Part shown: positions 9,716 through 17,730 of the stretch, one piece after another
Position numbering within the stretch: the stretch's first letter is position 1
How the letters are laid out: every line of letters begins with the position of its first letter
NCBI GenBank assembly: GCA_903909815.1
Contig: CAIVXG010000247.1
Location: forward strand, 90,336 to 154,335
Reading direction: 5' to 3'
Origin: an uncultured beta proteobacterium
GTDB taxonomy: Bacteria; Pseudomonadota; Gammaproteobacteria; Burkholderiales; Burkholderiaceae_C
DNA length: 64,000 nucleotides
Translations under genes and position numbers: made by a program
Notes under the pieces: generated by a model
The model's database searches: none
Told to the model about the DNA's origin: nothing
The model's input: the letters and a program-made list of their open reading frames with translations, nothing else

Positions 9716-10093
9716 ATGTCTGTGACTGTCAAACGCGTGGGCTGGTATGCCACCGGCCTCATCCTGGTGGTGCTGGCCGCCTTTTCTGCTTACGTGGCGA
9801 TCAGCCTGAGTTGGAGCTATTCCAGCGGTGAAAGGGCCGGGTTCCTGCAAAAGATGTCGCTCAAAGGGTGGATCTGCAAGACCTGGGAAGGCGAGCTGTC
9901 CCTGATCGCCATTCCCGGTGCGGCACCGGAGAAATTCCTGTTTTCGGTGCGCGATGCGATGGTGGCAAAACGGCTTGAGGCGGCGATGGGAAAGCGCGTC
10001 ACGCTACAGTACGAGCAGCACAAGGGTGTGCCGTCGTCCTGCTTTGGCGAGACTGAATATTTTGTCGTAGACCTGAGGGAAGTCAGTCCCTGA
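9716..10093 (+). CDS. Small membrane-anchored protein of unknown function
   Basis: 125 residues. One N-terminal transmembrane segment (about residues 10-30, WYATGLILVVLAAFSAYVA) is followed by a soluble domain containing GWICKTWEGELSLIAIPGAA, a segment suggesting short beta strands. Two cysteines (in WICKTW and SSCFGE) could form a disulfide if the domain is periplasmic. It starts 63 bases after rlmB. I believe similar small proteins occur in other Burkholderiales, but I cannot assign a function. Confidence 0.7.
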   Translation: MSVTVKRVGWYATGLILVVLAAFSAYVAISLSWSYSSGERAGFLQKMSLKGWICKTWEGELSLIAIPGAAPEKFLFSVRDAMVAKRLEAAMGKRVTLQYEQHKGVPSSCFGETEYFVVDLREVSP

Positions 10094-10136
10094 AATGGCC
10101 CTTCATCGCGTTAACGCAGCCTGAACTGCCCCCTGC

Positions 10137-10721
10137 TCAAACCCAGCCGAACCAGCCCAGCGTGGCGCCTGCAGCCAGCAGCCACAGCATGTGGATACGG
10201 GTGCGCCAGACCAGCAGTACACAGACCAGGGTCAGGGCCCAAAGCGGCCAGTCGTGCGCCGCCTGGTCGTGGGCGCTGGTGAGGATCCAGCCGGTGGCGA
10301 TCAGCAGCGCAATCACGATCGGAGCCAGGCCGAGCTTGAAGGCACGCACGGCGCGCAGGCCGCGGTTTTCATGCCCCCAGCGCGCCGCCAGATAGGTGAG
10401 CGTGGTGCTGGGCAGCAGCATGCCGCTCATGGTCGCAACAACACCCAGAAAGCCGGCGGCGCTGCTGCCGGTATTGAGTCCCACGTTCCAGCCCATGAGC
10501 GCGACAAACAGCACATTGGGACCGGGCGAGGCCTGGGCGATGGCGATGCTGGCGTTGAATTGAGATTCGGTCAGCCAGTGCTCCTGCACCACCAGATAGC
10601 GATGCATGTCGGGCGCCGTGGTGATGGCTCCGCCCACGGCCAGCAGGGACAGCGACAGGTAATGCAGGAACAGGTTGAACCAGTCGCTCAGTCCCAGCGA
10701 CAGCTGCAGCGCCGCGTTCAT
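10137..10721 (-). CDS. chrA2: Chromate transporter family, short second half
   Basis: About 194 residues with several membrane helices. It carries the CHR-domain signature GGAITTAPDMHRYLV and the ASPGPNVLFVALMGW stretch. Short CHR proteins occur as adjacent pairs that together equal one long ChrA. Start at 10721 (MNAALQLSLGL) overlaps the stop of the partner gene as ATGA. Substrate may be chromate, sulfate or another anion; no chromate-regulator gene is nearby, so the symbol is a family label only. Confidence 0.85.
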   Translation of the reverse strand: MNAALQLSLGLSDWFNLFLHYLSLSLLAVGGAITTAPDMHRYLVVQEHWLTESQFNASIAIAQASPGPNVLFVALMGWNVGLNTGSSAAGFLGVVATMSGMLLPSTTLTYLAARWGHENRGLRAVRAFKLGLAPIVIALLIATGWILTSAHDQAAHDWPLWALTLVCVLLVWRTRIHMLWLLAAGATLGWFGWV

Positions 10722-11305
10722 GAGCCCAGCTTTCGGTAGCTCAGGGCCCAGGCCACCATGCCCAGACTCGGCAACACCCAGGACAGCGGCCAGTGCAGCA
10801 GTGCAATGGCGGCAAAGCAGGCCAGTCCCAGCGCCAGACACACGCGCAAACCCAAGGGGTTTGCCTTCAAGGCCGCCAACAGTTTGAGGCCGGTGGCGGC
10901 AATCAGGCCGGCGGCCACGGCGCCCATGCCGCGCAGAGCGCCGGCCACACCCGGGTTGTCGGCGAACTGGCCGTAGACCAGTGCCACGCTCAGCACCACC
11001 AGCAGCGGCAACAGCAGCATACCGGCCAGTGCGGCCAAGGCACCCGTCAGGCCGAAGTAGCGCCCTCCGATCATCAGCGACAGGTTCACCACATTGGGTC
11101 CGGGCATGATCTGCGCCACCGCCCACTCTTCCACAAACTCTTCCTGGGTCAGCCAACGCTTCTTTTCCACCAGCTCGCTCTGCACGATGGCCAGCACGCC
11201 GCCAAAGCCCTGCAGCGCCAGCAGCGTGAACGAGACGAACAGGTCCGTGCGGCTTCGCGGCTGGTTGGGCGCGGCGGCGGTGTGAGGGGGAGCGGGGTTG
11301 GCCAT
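10718..11305 (-). CDS. chrA1: Chromate transporter family, short first half
   Basis: About 195 residues. CHR-domain motifs are FTLLALQGFGGVLAIVQSEL, EEWAVAQIMPGPNVVNLSLM and several hydrophobic segments. ATG 11305 (MANPAPPHTAAAPN) is chosen; the further upstream in-frame methionine lies in a region unlike the family. Translationally coupled to the second half by the ATGA overlap at 10718-10721. Together the pair resembles a long ChrA divided at its centre. Confidence 0.87.
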   Translation of the reverse strand: MANPAPPHTAAAPNQPRSRTDLFVSFTLLALQGFGGVLAIVQSELVEKKRWLTQEEFVEEWAVAQIMPGPNVVNLSLMIGGRYFGLTGALAALAGMLLLPLLVVLSVALVYGQFADNPGVAGALRGMGAVAAGLIAATGLKLLAALKANPLGLRVCLALGLACFAAIALLHWPLSWVLPSLGMVAWALSYRKLGS

Positions 11306-11395
11306 CGCTGGATTATCCGTGCAGCGAAAGGAGGCACGCAGGCATGATGCCAATTGTCTATGCTGCCAGCCTGGAGGCGTGCGACGGTGCCGGGA

Positions 11396-11884
11396 TTACA
11401 GCTGGCGCTCCCAGGTCTCGCCCACAAGCTCACAACCAAATCCGCGGTAGGGCTCGCTCTGCATCAACCTGAATCCGCGCCTGGCGTAGATGGCGCGCGC
11501 TGACGTGAGGTTGCTGTGCGTCCAGAGAATCATGGACTGGTAGCCCTTGGCTTGTGCATAGGCGATGCACTCGTCCGTCAGGCGTGCGCCCAGCCCCAAG
11601 CCACGGGCCTCGGGCGTGAGCAGCAGCAAGCGCAATTGGGCCTGCGTTGCGCTCTTTCGCACCACGAACGCCGAACCCACGCGCTGGCCGTCGATCTCAG
11701 CGATCCAGCCACGCTCCCACAACGGGTCATGCTGCGCCATCATCCTGGCCACGATGTCGGCCACGAGCACTTCGAATTCGCTGTTCCAGCCATATTCGCG
11801 TTGGTACCGTTCGCCGTGTTGTCGCACCACCCAGTTCATGTCCGCGGCCAGCGCTTGGCGCAGTAGCACCGTGTTCTCGTCCAT
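11396..11884 (-). CDS. GNAT family N-acetyltransferase
   Basis: 162-residue single GNAT domain. The acetyl-CoA loop appears as LLLTPEARGLGLGARLTDE (the R-G-x-G-x-G/A pattern), followed by ILWTHSNLTSARAIYARRGF, typical of the C-terminal half. Substrate unknown. It lies eight bases downstream of the FabG-like gene on the same strand, so co-transcription is likely. Confidence 0.85.
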   Translation of the reverse strand: MDENTVLLRQALAADMNWVVRQHGERYQREYGWNSEFEVLVADIVARMMAQHDPLWERGWIAEIDGQRVGSAFVVRKSATQAQLRLLLLTPEARGLGLGARLTDECIAYAQAKGYQSMILWTHSNLTSARAIYARRGFRLMQSEPYRGFGCELVGETWERQL

Positions 11885-11892
11885 AGCAGGCC

Positions 11893-12666
11893 TCAGACCG
11901 TCAAACCACCCGAGACTTCGATCACCGCCCCGTTGATGTAGCTGGCTTCGTCGCTGGCGAGAAAAGCGTACACGTTGGCAATCTCCTCGGGCTGGCCCAA
12001 GCGCCGCAGGGGCACACGGTGCTCCATTTCGGCGATCACCTTTTCCGGGATGCTGGACAGGATCGGCGTGGCGATAAAGCCCGGTGCGACCGCGTTCACG
12101 CGCACACCCTTGGGCCCGAGTTCACGGCTCCAGGTCTTGGTGAAACCGATGACTCCGAACTTGGTGGCGGCGTAGTTGGTCTGGCCGAAATTGCCATAGA
12201 TGCCGACCACGGAGGACGCGTTCAGGATCACGCCGCCGCCCTGCGCCACCATGATATCGGCCACGGCCTGTGCGCAGTGGAAGACGCCGCGCAGATTCAC
12301 GTCGATGACGCGATCAAACTGCTCCAACGTCATTTTCTGCAAGCGCGCGTCCTGGGTGATGCCGGCGTTGTTCACCAGCACGTCAATGCGACCAAACTGT
12401 TCGATGATCCTGGCCACCACGGCGTCGACGTTGGCGCGCTGGGTCACGTCCATGACATAGCCTGCCGCGGTCGCACCCAGCGTCTGACACTGAAGCACCG
12501 CGGCATCCACTGCCGCCTGGTGGATATCACAGACCACGACGATGGCGCCTTCGCGCGCAAACTTCAACGCCGTGGCCAGACCGATGCCCTGCGCGGCGCC
12601 GGTGATGAGGCCGACTTTTCCGGCGAGACGGGGAGCAAGTGGGGAGGGTGAGGTAGATTGAGTCAT
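11893..12666 (-). CDS. fabG: 3-oxoacyl-ACP / acetoacetyl-CoA reductase-like SDR (FabG family)
   Basis: 257-residue classical short-chain dehydrogenase using NAD(P)H. Cofactor motif [12 protein letters not shown], catalytic Ser in LNASSVVG and YAATK are all present. The C-terminal end [16 protein letters not shown] is FabG-like. It is away from any fatty-acid synthesis cluster, so it may be a second FabG, for example for PHA or other 3-oxoacyl thioesters; phaZ lies nearby. Symbol indicates family only. Confidence 0.85.
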   Translation of the reverse strand: MTQSTSPSPLAPRLAGKVGLITGAAQGIGLATALKFAREGAIVVVCDIHQAAVDAAVLQCQTLGATAAGYVMDVTQRANVDAVVARIIEQFGRIDVLVNNAGITQDARLQKMTLEQFDRVIDVNLRGVFHCAQAVADIMVAQGGGVILNASSVVGIYGNFGQTNYAATKFGVIGFTKTWSRELGPKGVRVNAVAPGFIATPILSSIPEKVIAEMEHRVPLRRLGQPEEIANVYAFLASDEASYINGAVIEVSGGLTV

Positions 12667-12771
12667 GAATTTATGGGGTGGAAATGGTGGGCCGGCCTTA
12701 CGCCCCAGTGTAGCTGTGGCGCGTGTGCTGGGTTGATGCTGGGTTCCTGTTTGCAGTCGCTGGCGATTCGA

Positions 12772-13431
12772 TCATTTTTTACTGCGGGCTCGTGCCAATG
12801 CAGCTTCAATGATGCTGCGCTTCTTGTCCAACACCAGCGTGTCGGTGTGCAAAGTGTGGCTGGGCAGGTCGGACAGCTTTTCCCGCGCCTTTTGCTCAAG
12901 GCGCATGGCGTTTTCCGCCGCTTCTCGTTCTGATCTGAACCTGTGAAGCGCATAGCGTTGGCGCGCCTGGTCTGCCTGCTGCTCTGACCAGGCGCTCCAG
13001 CCGGTGCGAGCGCCGGATGCGTTTTCCAGCAGGATGCAGTCCACCGGGCACACCGGCAGGCACAACTCGCAGCCGGTGCAATAGGCCTCGATCACGGTGT
13101 GCATGAGCTTGTTGCTGCCTACGATCGCGTCGGTGGGGCAGACCTTGATGCACAGCGTGCAGCCTATGCACCAGTTCTCGTCGATATAGGCGACGCTGCG
13201 CGGTCCTTCGAAGCCATGGGCCGGATTCAGCGGGCTTTCTGCCTGGCCCGTCAACGCGGCGAGTCGTGCCACGCCCTCGACGCCGCCGGGTGGGCATTGA
13301 TTGATACCTGCCTCAGCCGTGGCTAGCGCCTGGGCATAGCCGGCACAGTCGCGATAGCCGCAGCGCGTGCACTGGGTTTGCGGCAGCGCTTCCAGCACAC
13401 GGGCTGGGAACGGAGCGAGCTGCCTGTGCAT
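12772..13431 (-). CDS. rnfB: RnfB-like iron-sulfur electron transfer protein
   Basis: 219 residues. The N-terminal four-cysteine Fes-type site is C21, C24, C29 and C46 (QCTRCGYRDC then NQCPPGG). Two [4Fe-4S] ferredoxin motifs follow, CIGCTLCIKVCP and CTGCELCLPVCP. The N-terminal membrane anchor of full-length RnfB is absent, so this is the soluble form. No other rnf/rsx genes are in the window. It is probably a standalone cytoplasmic electron carrier. Confidence 0.88.
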   Translation of the reverse strand: MHRQLAPFPARVLEALPQTQCTRCGYRDCAGYAQALATAEAGINQCPPGGVEGVARLAALTGQAESPLNPAHGFEGPRSVAYIDENWCIGCTLCIKVCPTDAIVGSNKLMHTVIEAYCTGCELCLPVCPVDCILLENASGARTGWSAWSEQQADQARQRYALHRFRSEREAAENAMRLEQKAREKLSDLPSHTLHTDTLVLDKKRSIIEAALARARSKK

Positions 13432-13454
13432 GCGACTGCTCCGCTGCGACCCGC

Positions 13455-14993
13455 TCAGACGCGCGTGCGCCTGGCCTTGCTTGCCACTTTTGCTGCCGGC
13501 TGCGCGGCCGCTTTCACAAGTGGCTTGGCTGCCGGCTTTGCCACCGGTTTGGCCGCCACGGCGCGCTTGGCCGTGGCCGGCGTTTTGGGCGTGACGACAA
13601 CGGCAGCTTCAGCAGCGATGGCAGTTTCGGGCGCAGCAGCGACCTCGGACGCCCCAGCCACTTCGATAGCGGCTTGGACCTCGGGCGCGGCAGCGACTTC
13701 GGCGCGCGCGGCAACTGGCGCCCGGGCCTTGAAGGTGTGTTGCAGTATGAATGACTTGACTTCGGGATACACCGCCTCGCGCCAGCGCCGACCGCTGAAA
13801 ATCCCGTAGTGACCCGCGCCCTTGACCTCAAAGTGACGCTGCGCCGAGTCAATTACGCCGCTGCAAATGCTGTGCACGGCCTCGGTCTGGCCCGAGCCCG
13901 AAATATCGTCCAACTCGCCTTCCACGGAGAACAGCGCGGTGCGGGTGATGTCCTGAGGCCGCACACGCTCCACCTTGCCATCGACACCTCTGACGTCCCA
14001 AGTGCCATTGACCAGGCTGAACTCCTGAAATACCACCCGAATGGTCTCCAGGTAGTAGTCGGCGTCCATGTCCAAAACGGCGTTGTACTCGTCATAGAAC
14101 TTGCGGTGGGCTTCGGCGCTGGTGCCGTCGCCCTTGATCAAATCCTGAAAATAGTCGTAGTGACTCTTGGCGTGGTTGCTCGGGTTCATCGCCACAAAGC
14201 CCGTGTGTTGCAGGAAGCCGGGATAGACGCGCCGGCCCGCACCCGGGAAATTTTGCGGCACGCGGTAGATCACGTTGTTCTCAAACCAGCTTGAGCTCTT
14301 GTTCGTGGCCAGATTGTTCACCGCCGTGGGTGACTTGCGCGCGTCGATCGGCCCTCCCATCATGGTCATGGTCAGCGGCGTGGTCTCGCCGCGGCTGGCC
14401 ATCAAGGCGACCGCTGCCAGCACCGGCACCGTGGGCTGGCACACGCTCATGACGTGGCAATTGCCGTAGATCCCCTGCAGATGGCGTATGAACTCCTGCA
14501 CGTAGTTCACATAGTCGTCCAGATGAAACGCACCCTCGGACTGCGGCACCAGACGCGCATTCTTCCAGTCAGTGATGTAGACCTTGTGGTCCTTGAGCAT
14601 GGTCTTGACGGTGTCGCGCAGCAGCGTGGCGTAGTGCCCGGAGAGCGGCGCAACGATCAGCACAGCGGGCTGATTCTTGAGCGTGGTCAGCGTCGCGGTG
14701 TCGTCGGTAAAGCGCTTGAAGCGGCGTAGTTCGCAAAAGGGTTTATCGATCTCGATGCGCTCGTGAATGGCCACAGACACGCCTTCAACGTCCACGGTGC
14801 GCAGGCCAAATTCGGGCTTGAGGTAGTCCTTGCCCAGTCGATACACCAGATCGTAGCCAGCCGACACGCGCTGGGCAAAGGGGTTTTGCCCCAGCACCGA
14901 CTGCGGATTGCTGTATATCTTGGAGGCCGCCTGCGCGAAATCGGCAAAGGGCTCCATCAGGGAGCGCTGCGATTCATAGAGTTGGTAAAGCAT
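13455..14993 (-). CDS. phaZ: Intracellular polyhydroxyalkanoate depolymerase
   Basis: Mobilises stored PHB granules. The catalytic cysteine motif of intracellular depolymerases is visible in HVMSVCQPTVPVLAAVALMA, with the Asp in EGELDDISGSGQ and the His in GAGHYGIFSGRRW. Start ATG 14993 (MLYQLYESQRSLMEPF), 512 residues. The core ends near YPEVKSFILQHTF; the remaining ~100 residues are Ala/Val-rich and end in a basic AKP-type repeat tail (AAKPVAKPAAKPLVKAAAQP), which resembles the tails of granule-associated or nucleoid-binding proteins. Family assignment is strong; the role of the tail is unknown. Confidence 0.92.
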   Translation of the reverse strand: MLYQLYESQRSLMEPFADFAQAASKIYSNPQSVLGQNPFAQRVSAGYDLVYRLGKDYLKPEFGLRTVDVEGVSVAIHERIEIDKPFCELRRFKRFTDDTATLTTLKNQPAVLIVAPLSGHYATLLRDTVKTMLKDHKVYITDWKNARLVPQSEGAFHLDDYVNYVQEFIRHLQGIYGNCHVMSVCQPTVPVLAAVALMASRGETTPLTMTMMGGPIDARKSPTAVNNLATNKSSSWFENNVIYRVPQNFPGAGRRVYPGFLQHTGFVAMNPSNHAKSHYDYFQDLIKGDGTSAEAHRKFYDEYNAVLDMDADYYLETIRVVFQEFSLVNGTWDVRGVDGKVERVRPQDITRTALFSVEGELDDISGSGQTEAVHSICSGVIDSAQRHFEVKGAGHYGIFSGRRWREAVYPEVKSFILQHTFKARAPVAARAEVAAAPEVQAAIEVAGASEVAAAPETAIAAEAAVVVTPKTPATAKRAVAAKPVAKPAAKPLVKAAAQPAAKVASKARRTRV

Positions 14994-15189
14994 GGAGAAC
15001 CTCAAAATTGAAAAATGTTGCAGTGCAATATAACAGGCATTGCGTGAGCGCAGGTGAGGACTTCCCCTAAATATTCAGCCATTTTGCCGCGCGGCGTCAG
15101 TCAGCAGAAAGCTTTCCACTCGGCTCGGGGCAAGCAGCAAAAGCAAGCTGCAACAAGGCGGGGTCAGCGCTGCGCCCATGCTTTGAAAA

Positions 15190-16386
15190 TCAAATCACTT
15201 TGGCAATGGAGGCGCAAACGTAGTCGATGTTCTTGCTGTTCAAGGCCGCCACGCACATGCGGCCGGTGTCCGTGCCATAGACGCCGAACTCGTTGCGCAG
15301 GCGCACCATCTGGTCCCTGGTGAGCCCGGAATAGCTGAACATGCCAATCTGCTGGGTGATGAAGCTCATGTCCTGCTGCACGCCCGCGGCCTGGAGCTTT
15401 TCCACCAGCAGCGAGCGCATTTTTTTGATGCGCTCGCGCATGGCGGCGAGTTCCTGCTCCCACAGCGCGCGCCACTCGGGGTTGCCCAGCACGGCCGCGA
15501 CCACGGCGCCGCCGTGCGTGGGCGGATTGCTGTAATTGGTGCGGATCATGATCTTGAGCTGGCTCAAGACCCGATCGGCTTCGTCCTTGCTCTGGCACAG
15601 CACCGAAAGCGCGCCCACGCGTTCGCCGTACAGGCTGAAGCTCTTGCTGAACGACGTGGACACCAGAAAGTTCAACCCCGCAGCCACAAACTTTTGCACT
15701 GCGGCACCGTCTTGCGCCAGGCCGTGGGCAAAGCCCTGATACGCCATGTCCAGGAACGCGGTCAGATTCCTGGCCTTGACTGCGGCCACCACCTGGTCCC
15801 ACTGCTCGGACGTGATGTCGTATCCCGTGGGGTTGTGGCAGCAGGCATGCAGCACCACCACGGTGCCGGGTGCCGCGCCATTCAGCGTTGCCAGCATGGC
15901 GTCGAAATTGACGCCACGTTTGTCCGCGTCGTAGTACGGATAGGCTTCTACAGTGAAGCCAGCTTCGGTAAAGAGCGCGCGGTGGTTTTCCCAGCTCGGG
16001 TCGCTAATCAGCACCTTGGCGCCGGGATTGAGCCGCTTCAGGAAATCGGCTCCCACCTTGAGCCCGCCAGTGCCGCCAATCGCCTGTACCGTGGCGACTC
16101 GGCCGGATTTGACGGGCTCGCTGTCCGCACCAAAAACCAGGCCCTTGACGCCAGCATCGTAGGCTGCGATGCCATCGATGGGCAGGTAGCCGCGCGGCTT
16201 GGGGGAGTCCATCATGGCCTTCTCGGCGGCCTGGACGCAGGCTAACAGGGGCAACTTACCGTTCTCGTCGAAATACACGCCCACGCCCAAATTCACCTTG
16301 TTCGGGTTGGTGTCGGCATTGAATTGTTCGTTCAAACCCAGAATCGGGTCGCGCGGGGCCATTTCGACAGCGGAAAAGAGAGACAT
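15190..16386 (-). CDS. tyrB: Aromatic amino acid / aspartate aminotransferase
   Basis: 398-residue class I PLP aminotransferase. The Schiff-base lysine is in STSFSKSFSLYGERVG, the phosphate/cofactor region is HACCHNPTGYDIT, and the IMIRTNYSNPPTHG segment is typical of TyrB/AspC. The start MSLFSAVEMAPRDPILGLNE is canonical. It could transaminate tyrosine, phenylalanine, tryptophan or aspartate; TyrB is preferred because this gene beside uvrB is usually annotated so in betaproteobacteria. Confidence 0.9.
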   Translation of the reverse strand: MSLFSAVEMAPRDPILGLNEQFNADTNPNKVNLGVGVYFDENGKLPLLACVQAAEKAMMDSPKPRGYLPIDGIAAYDAGVKGLVFGADSEPVKSGRVATVQAIGGTGGLKVGADFLKRLNPGAKVLISDPSWENHRALFTEAGFTVEAYPYYDADKRGVNFDAMLATLNGAAPGTVVVLHACCHNPTGYDITSEQWDQVVAAVKARNLTAFLDMAYQGFAHGLAQDGAAVQKFVAAGLNFLVSTSFSKSFSLYGERVGALSVLCQSKDEADRVLSQLKIMIRTNYSNPPTHGGAVVAAVLGNPEWRALWEQELAAMRERIKKMRSLLVEKLQAAGVQQDMSFITQQIGMFSYSGLTRDQMVRLRNEFGVYGTDTGRMCVAALNSKNIDYVCASIAKVI

Positions 16387-16553
16387 GGGAAGGTCCTAGG
16401 ATGAAAAGTCGGGAGGATAAAAATAGAGAAAAGGGGTCACAGCACAAGGCCGTGTGAGTGCGCGATATTTTACCGTTCAAGGGCGGCACTTGGCGCGCTG
16501 CACCCCGGTTTGAAGGCGCAGTGTGTGCATCGAGCCCTTGGTGCACTCCACCC

Positions 16554-17096
16554 TCAGGGGCAACCGTGGGCTTGGCTAAGGCCTTTCAGAAATGCCCGGC
16601 GCACGTTGCCTGCGGTCATGGCGGCGGCGATTTCCTTGGAGTGGCGCTCGGCGCCGCTGAGTCTTCTGACCCAACCACGGTAGGGGACCAAGCCTTCGAC
16701 CGCACCTTTGAATGCGCTCACGGCACCGTCGTCCATCAGGGCCATGCCGCGTTCCGTGGTGCTGAGGTTTTCGGTGGTTGACGGCACATCAATGTCCGGT
16801 CCCAGCACCGAGTCCAAGGTCTGCACCTGCGTCAGGAGTGCCGCGCAGCTTTGATCCAATGGCACGCCGTAGGGGGTCTTTCGGGCCTCCAACAGCAATG
16901 GTGGAATGCTGGCCTGGCCCACGTTGAAGTCTGCCAGGGGTGCTGTCGCCGCGTCGGAGAAGCGCGAGGGTTGAGAGGTGGAACACGCGCCAAGAACGAG
17001 CACCATTGCCAAAAGTATAGGTGCCGCTTCGATGCAGTGACGGTCCTCGCTGCCATCGCCAACGCGGTTAAATCGCGTGATATCAGGTGGGTTCAT
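16554..17096 (-). CDS. Putative lipoprotein of unknown function
   Basis: 180 residues from ATG 17096 (MNPPDITRFNRVGDG). A hydrophobic stretch ending in the lipobox LGAC (LLAMVLVLGACSTSQPS) predicts a lipid-modified cysteine, although the n-region is longer than usual. A shorter start at the later methionine (MVLVLGAC) is possible. The rest is soluble with no motif I recognise. The start overlaps the stop of the next gene upstream as ATGA, so the two form a pair inserted between tyrB and uvrB. Confidence 0.65.
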   Translation of the reverse strand: MNPPDITRFNRVGDGSEDRHCIEAAPILLAMVLVLGACSTSQPSRFSDAATAPLADFNVGQASIPPLLLEARKTPYGVPLDQSCAALLTQVQTLDSVLGPDIDVPSTTENLSTTERGMALMDDGAVSAFKGAVEGLVPYRGWVRRLSGAERHSKEIAAAMTAGNVRRAFLKGLSQAHGCP

Positions 17097-17566
17097 GTGT
17101 GGCGGTTCGGGCAGGGGTGGTCTGCATGCAGACCCAGCGCGGCGCGGTAGCTCGCCAGAACGCGGCGACCCGCAGCGCCAAAGAGCGTGAGCTGTATGGC
17201 GCTGCCCTGCACGCACACTGCGGTGCGGGTGTGCAGAAATTTCTGCTGTTCTTCGATCGACGCGACTTGCGACCACGGTATGAAGAGCGGTGGACAGAGA
17301 AACCGAAAGGGCAAGAAGATGGACACTTCGAAGCCTGAGCTTGCGACGGTGACGAACAGGCAGTTTGCGTAACGAACCGGAAACCACGCAATCTTGCCCA
17401 GGCTGCCCGAAGCAAACCGAAACCGTTCGCCGTCAGCCAGTGAACCACGTGAGAACCGCTGTGCAAGCGAGCGCCAGCCGGATAGATGGGACAGAAGGCC
17501 GCCTATGGCGAGCCAGGCTGCAACGAACAGCGGGATGAAGAACTCCGGCGTAAGGTGGTGCGTCAT
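17093..17566 (-). CDS. Small membrane protein of unknown function
   Basis: 157 residues. Hydrophobic segments are near residues 8-28 (EFFIPLFVAAWLAIGGLLSH) and possibly 65-90 (ANCLFVTVASSGFEVSIFLP). It then contains FIPWSQVASIEEQQKFLHTR, a pattern often seen in small PH-like or DUF-type membrane proteins. Translationally coupled by ATGA with the lipoprotein gene downstream. Function unknown. Confidence 0.65.
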   Translation of the reverse strand: MTHHLTPEFFIPLFVAAWLAIGGLLSHLSGWRSLAQRFSRGSLADGERFRFASGSLGKIAWFPVRYANCLFVTVASSGFEVSIFLPFRFLCPPLFIPWSQVASIEEQQKFLHTRTAVCVQGSAIQLTLFGAAGRRVLASYRAALGLHADHPCPNRHT

Positions 17567-17730
17567 TTCGGCTTGGGCATTTTGATGCAGTCAAAACAAC
17601 CGCAATGCGTTTCCGGTACCGCAACTATACCCAATGTGCCTTGCCGGCGGCGGGTTAGTTTGCACTGCGTTGGATGGGCTGACGCAAATGGATAACATCT
17701 GACGTTACTTTGTCGATTGAATCGCTCGCT

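Noticed and set aside
17567..17730. Possible LexA (SOS) box before uvrB
   Set aside because: No CTGT-N8-ACAG pattern found on reading the stretch.
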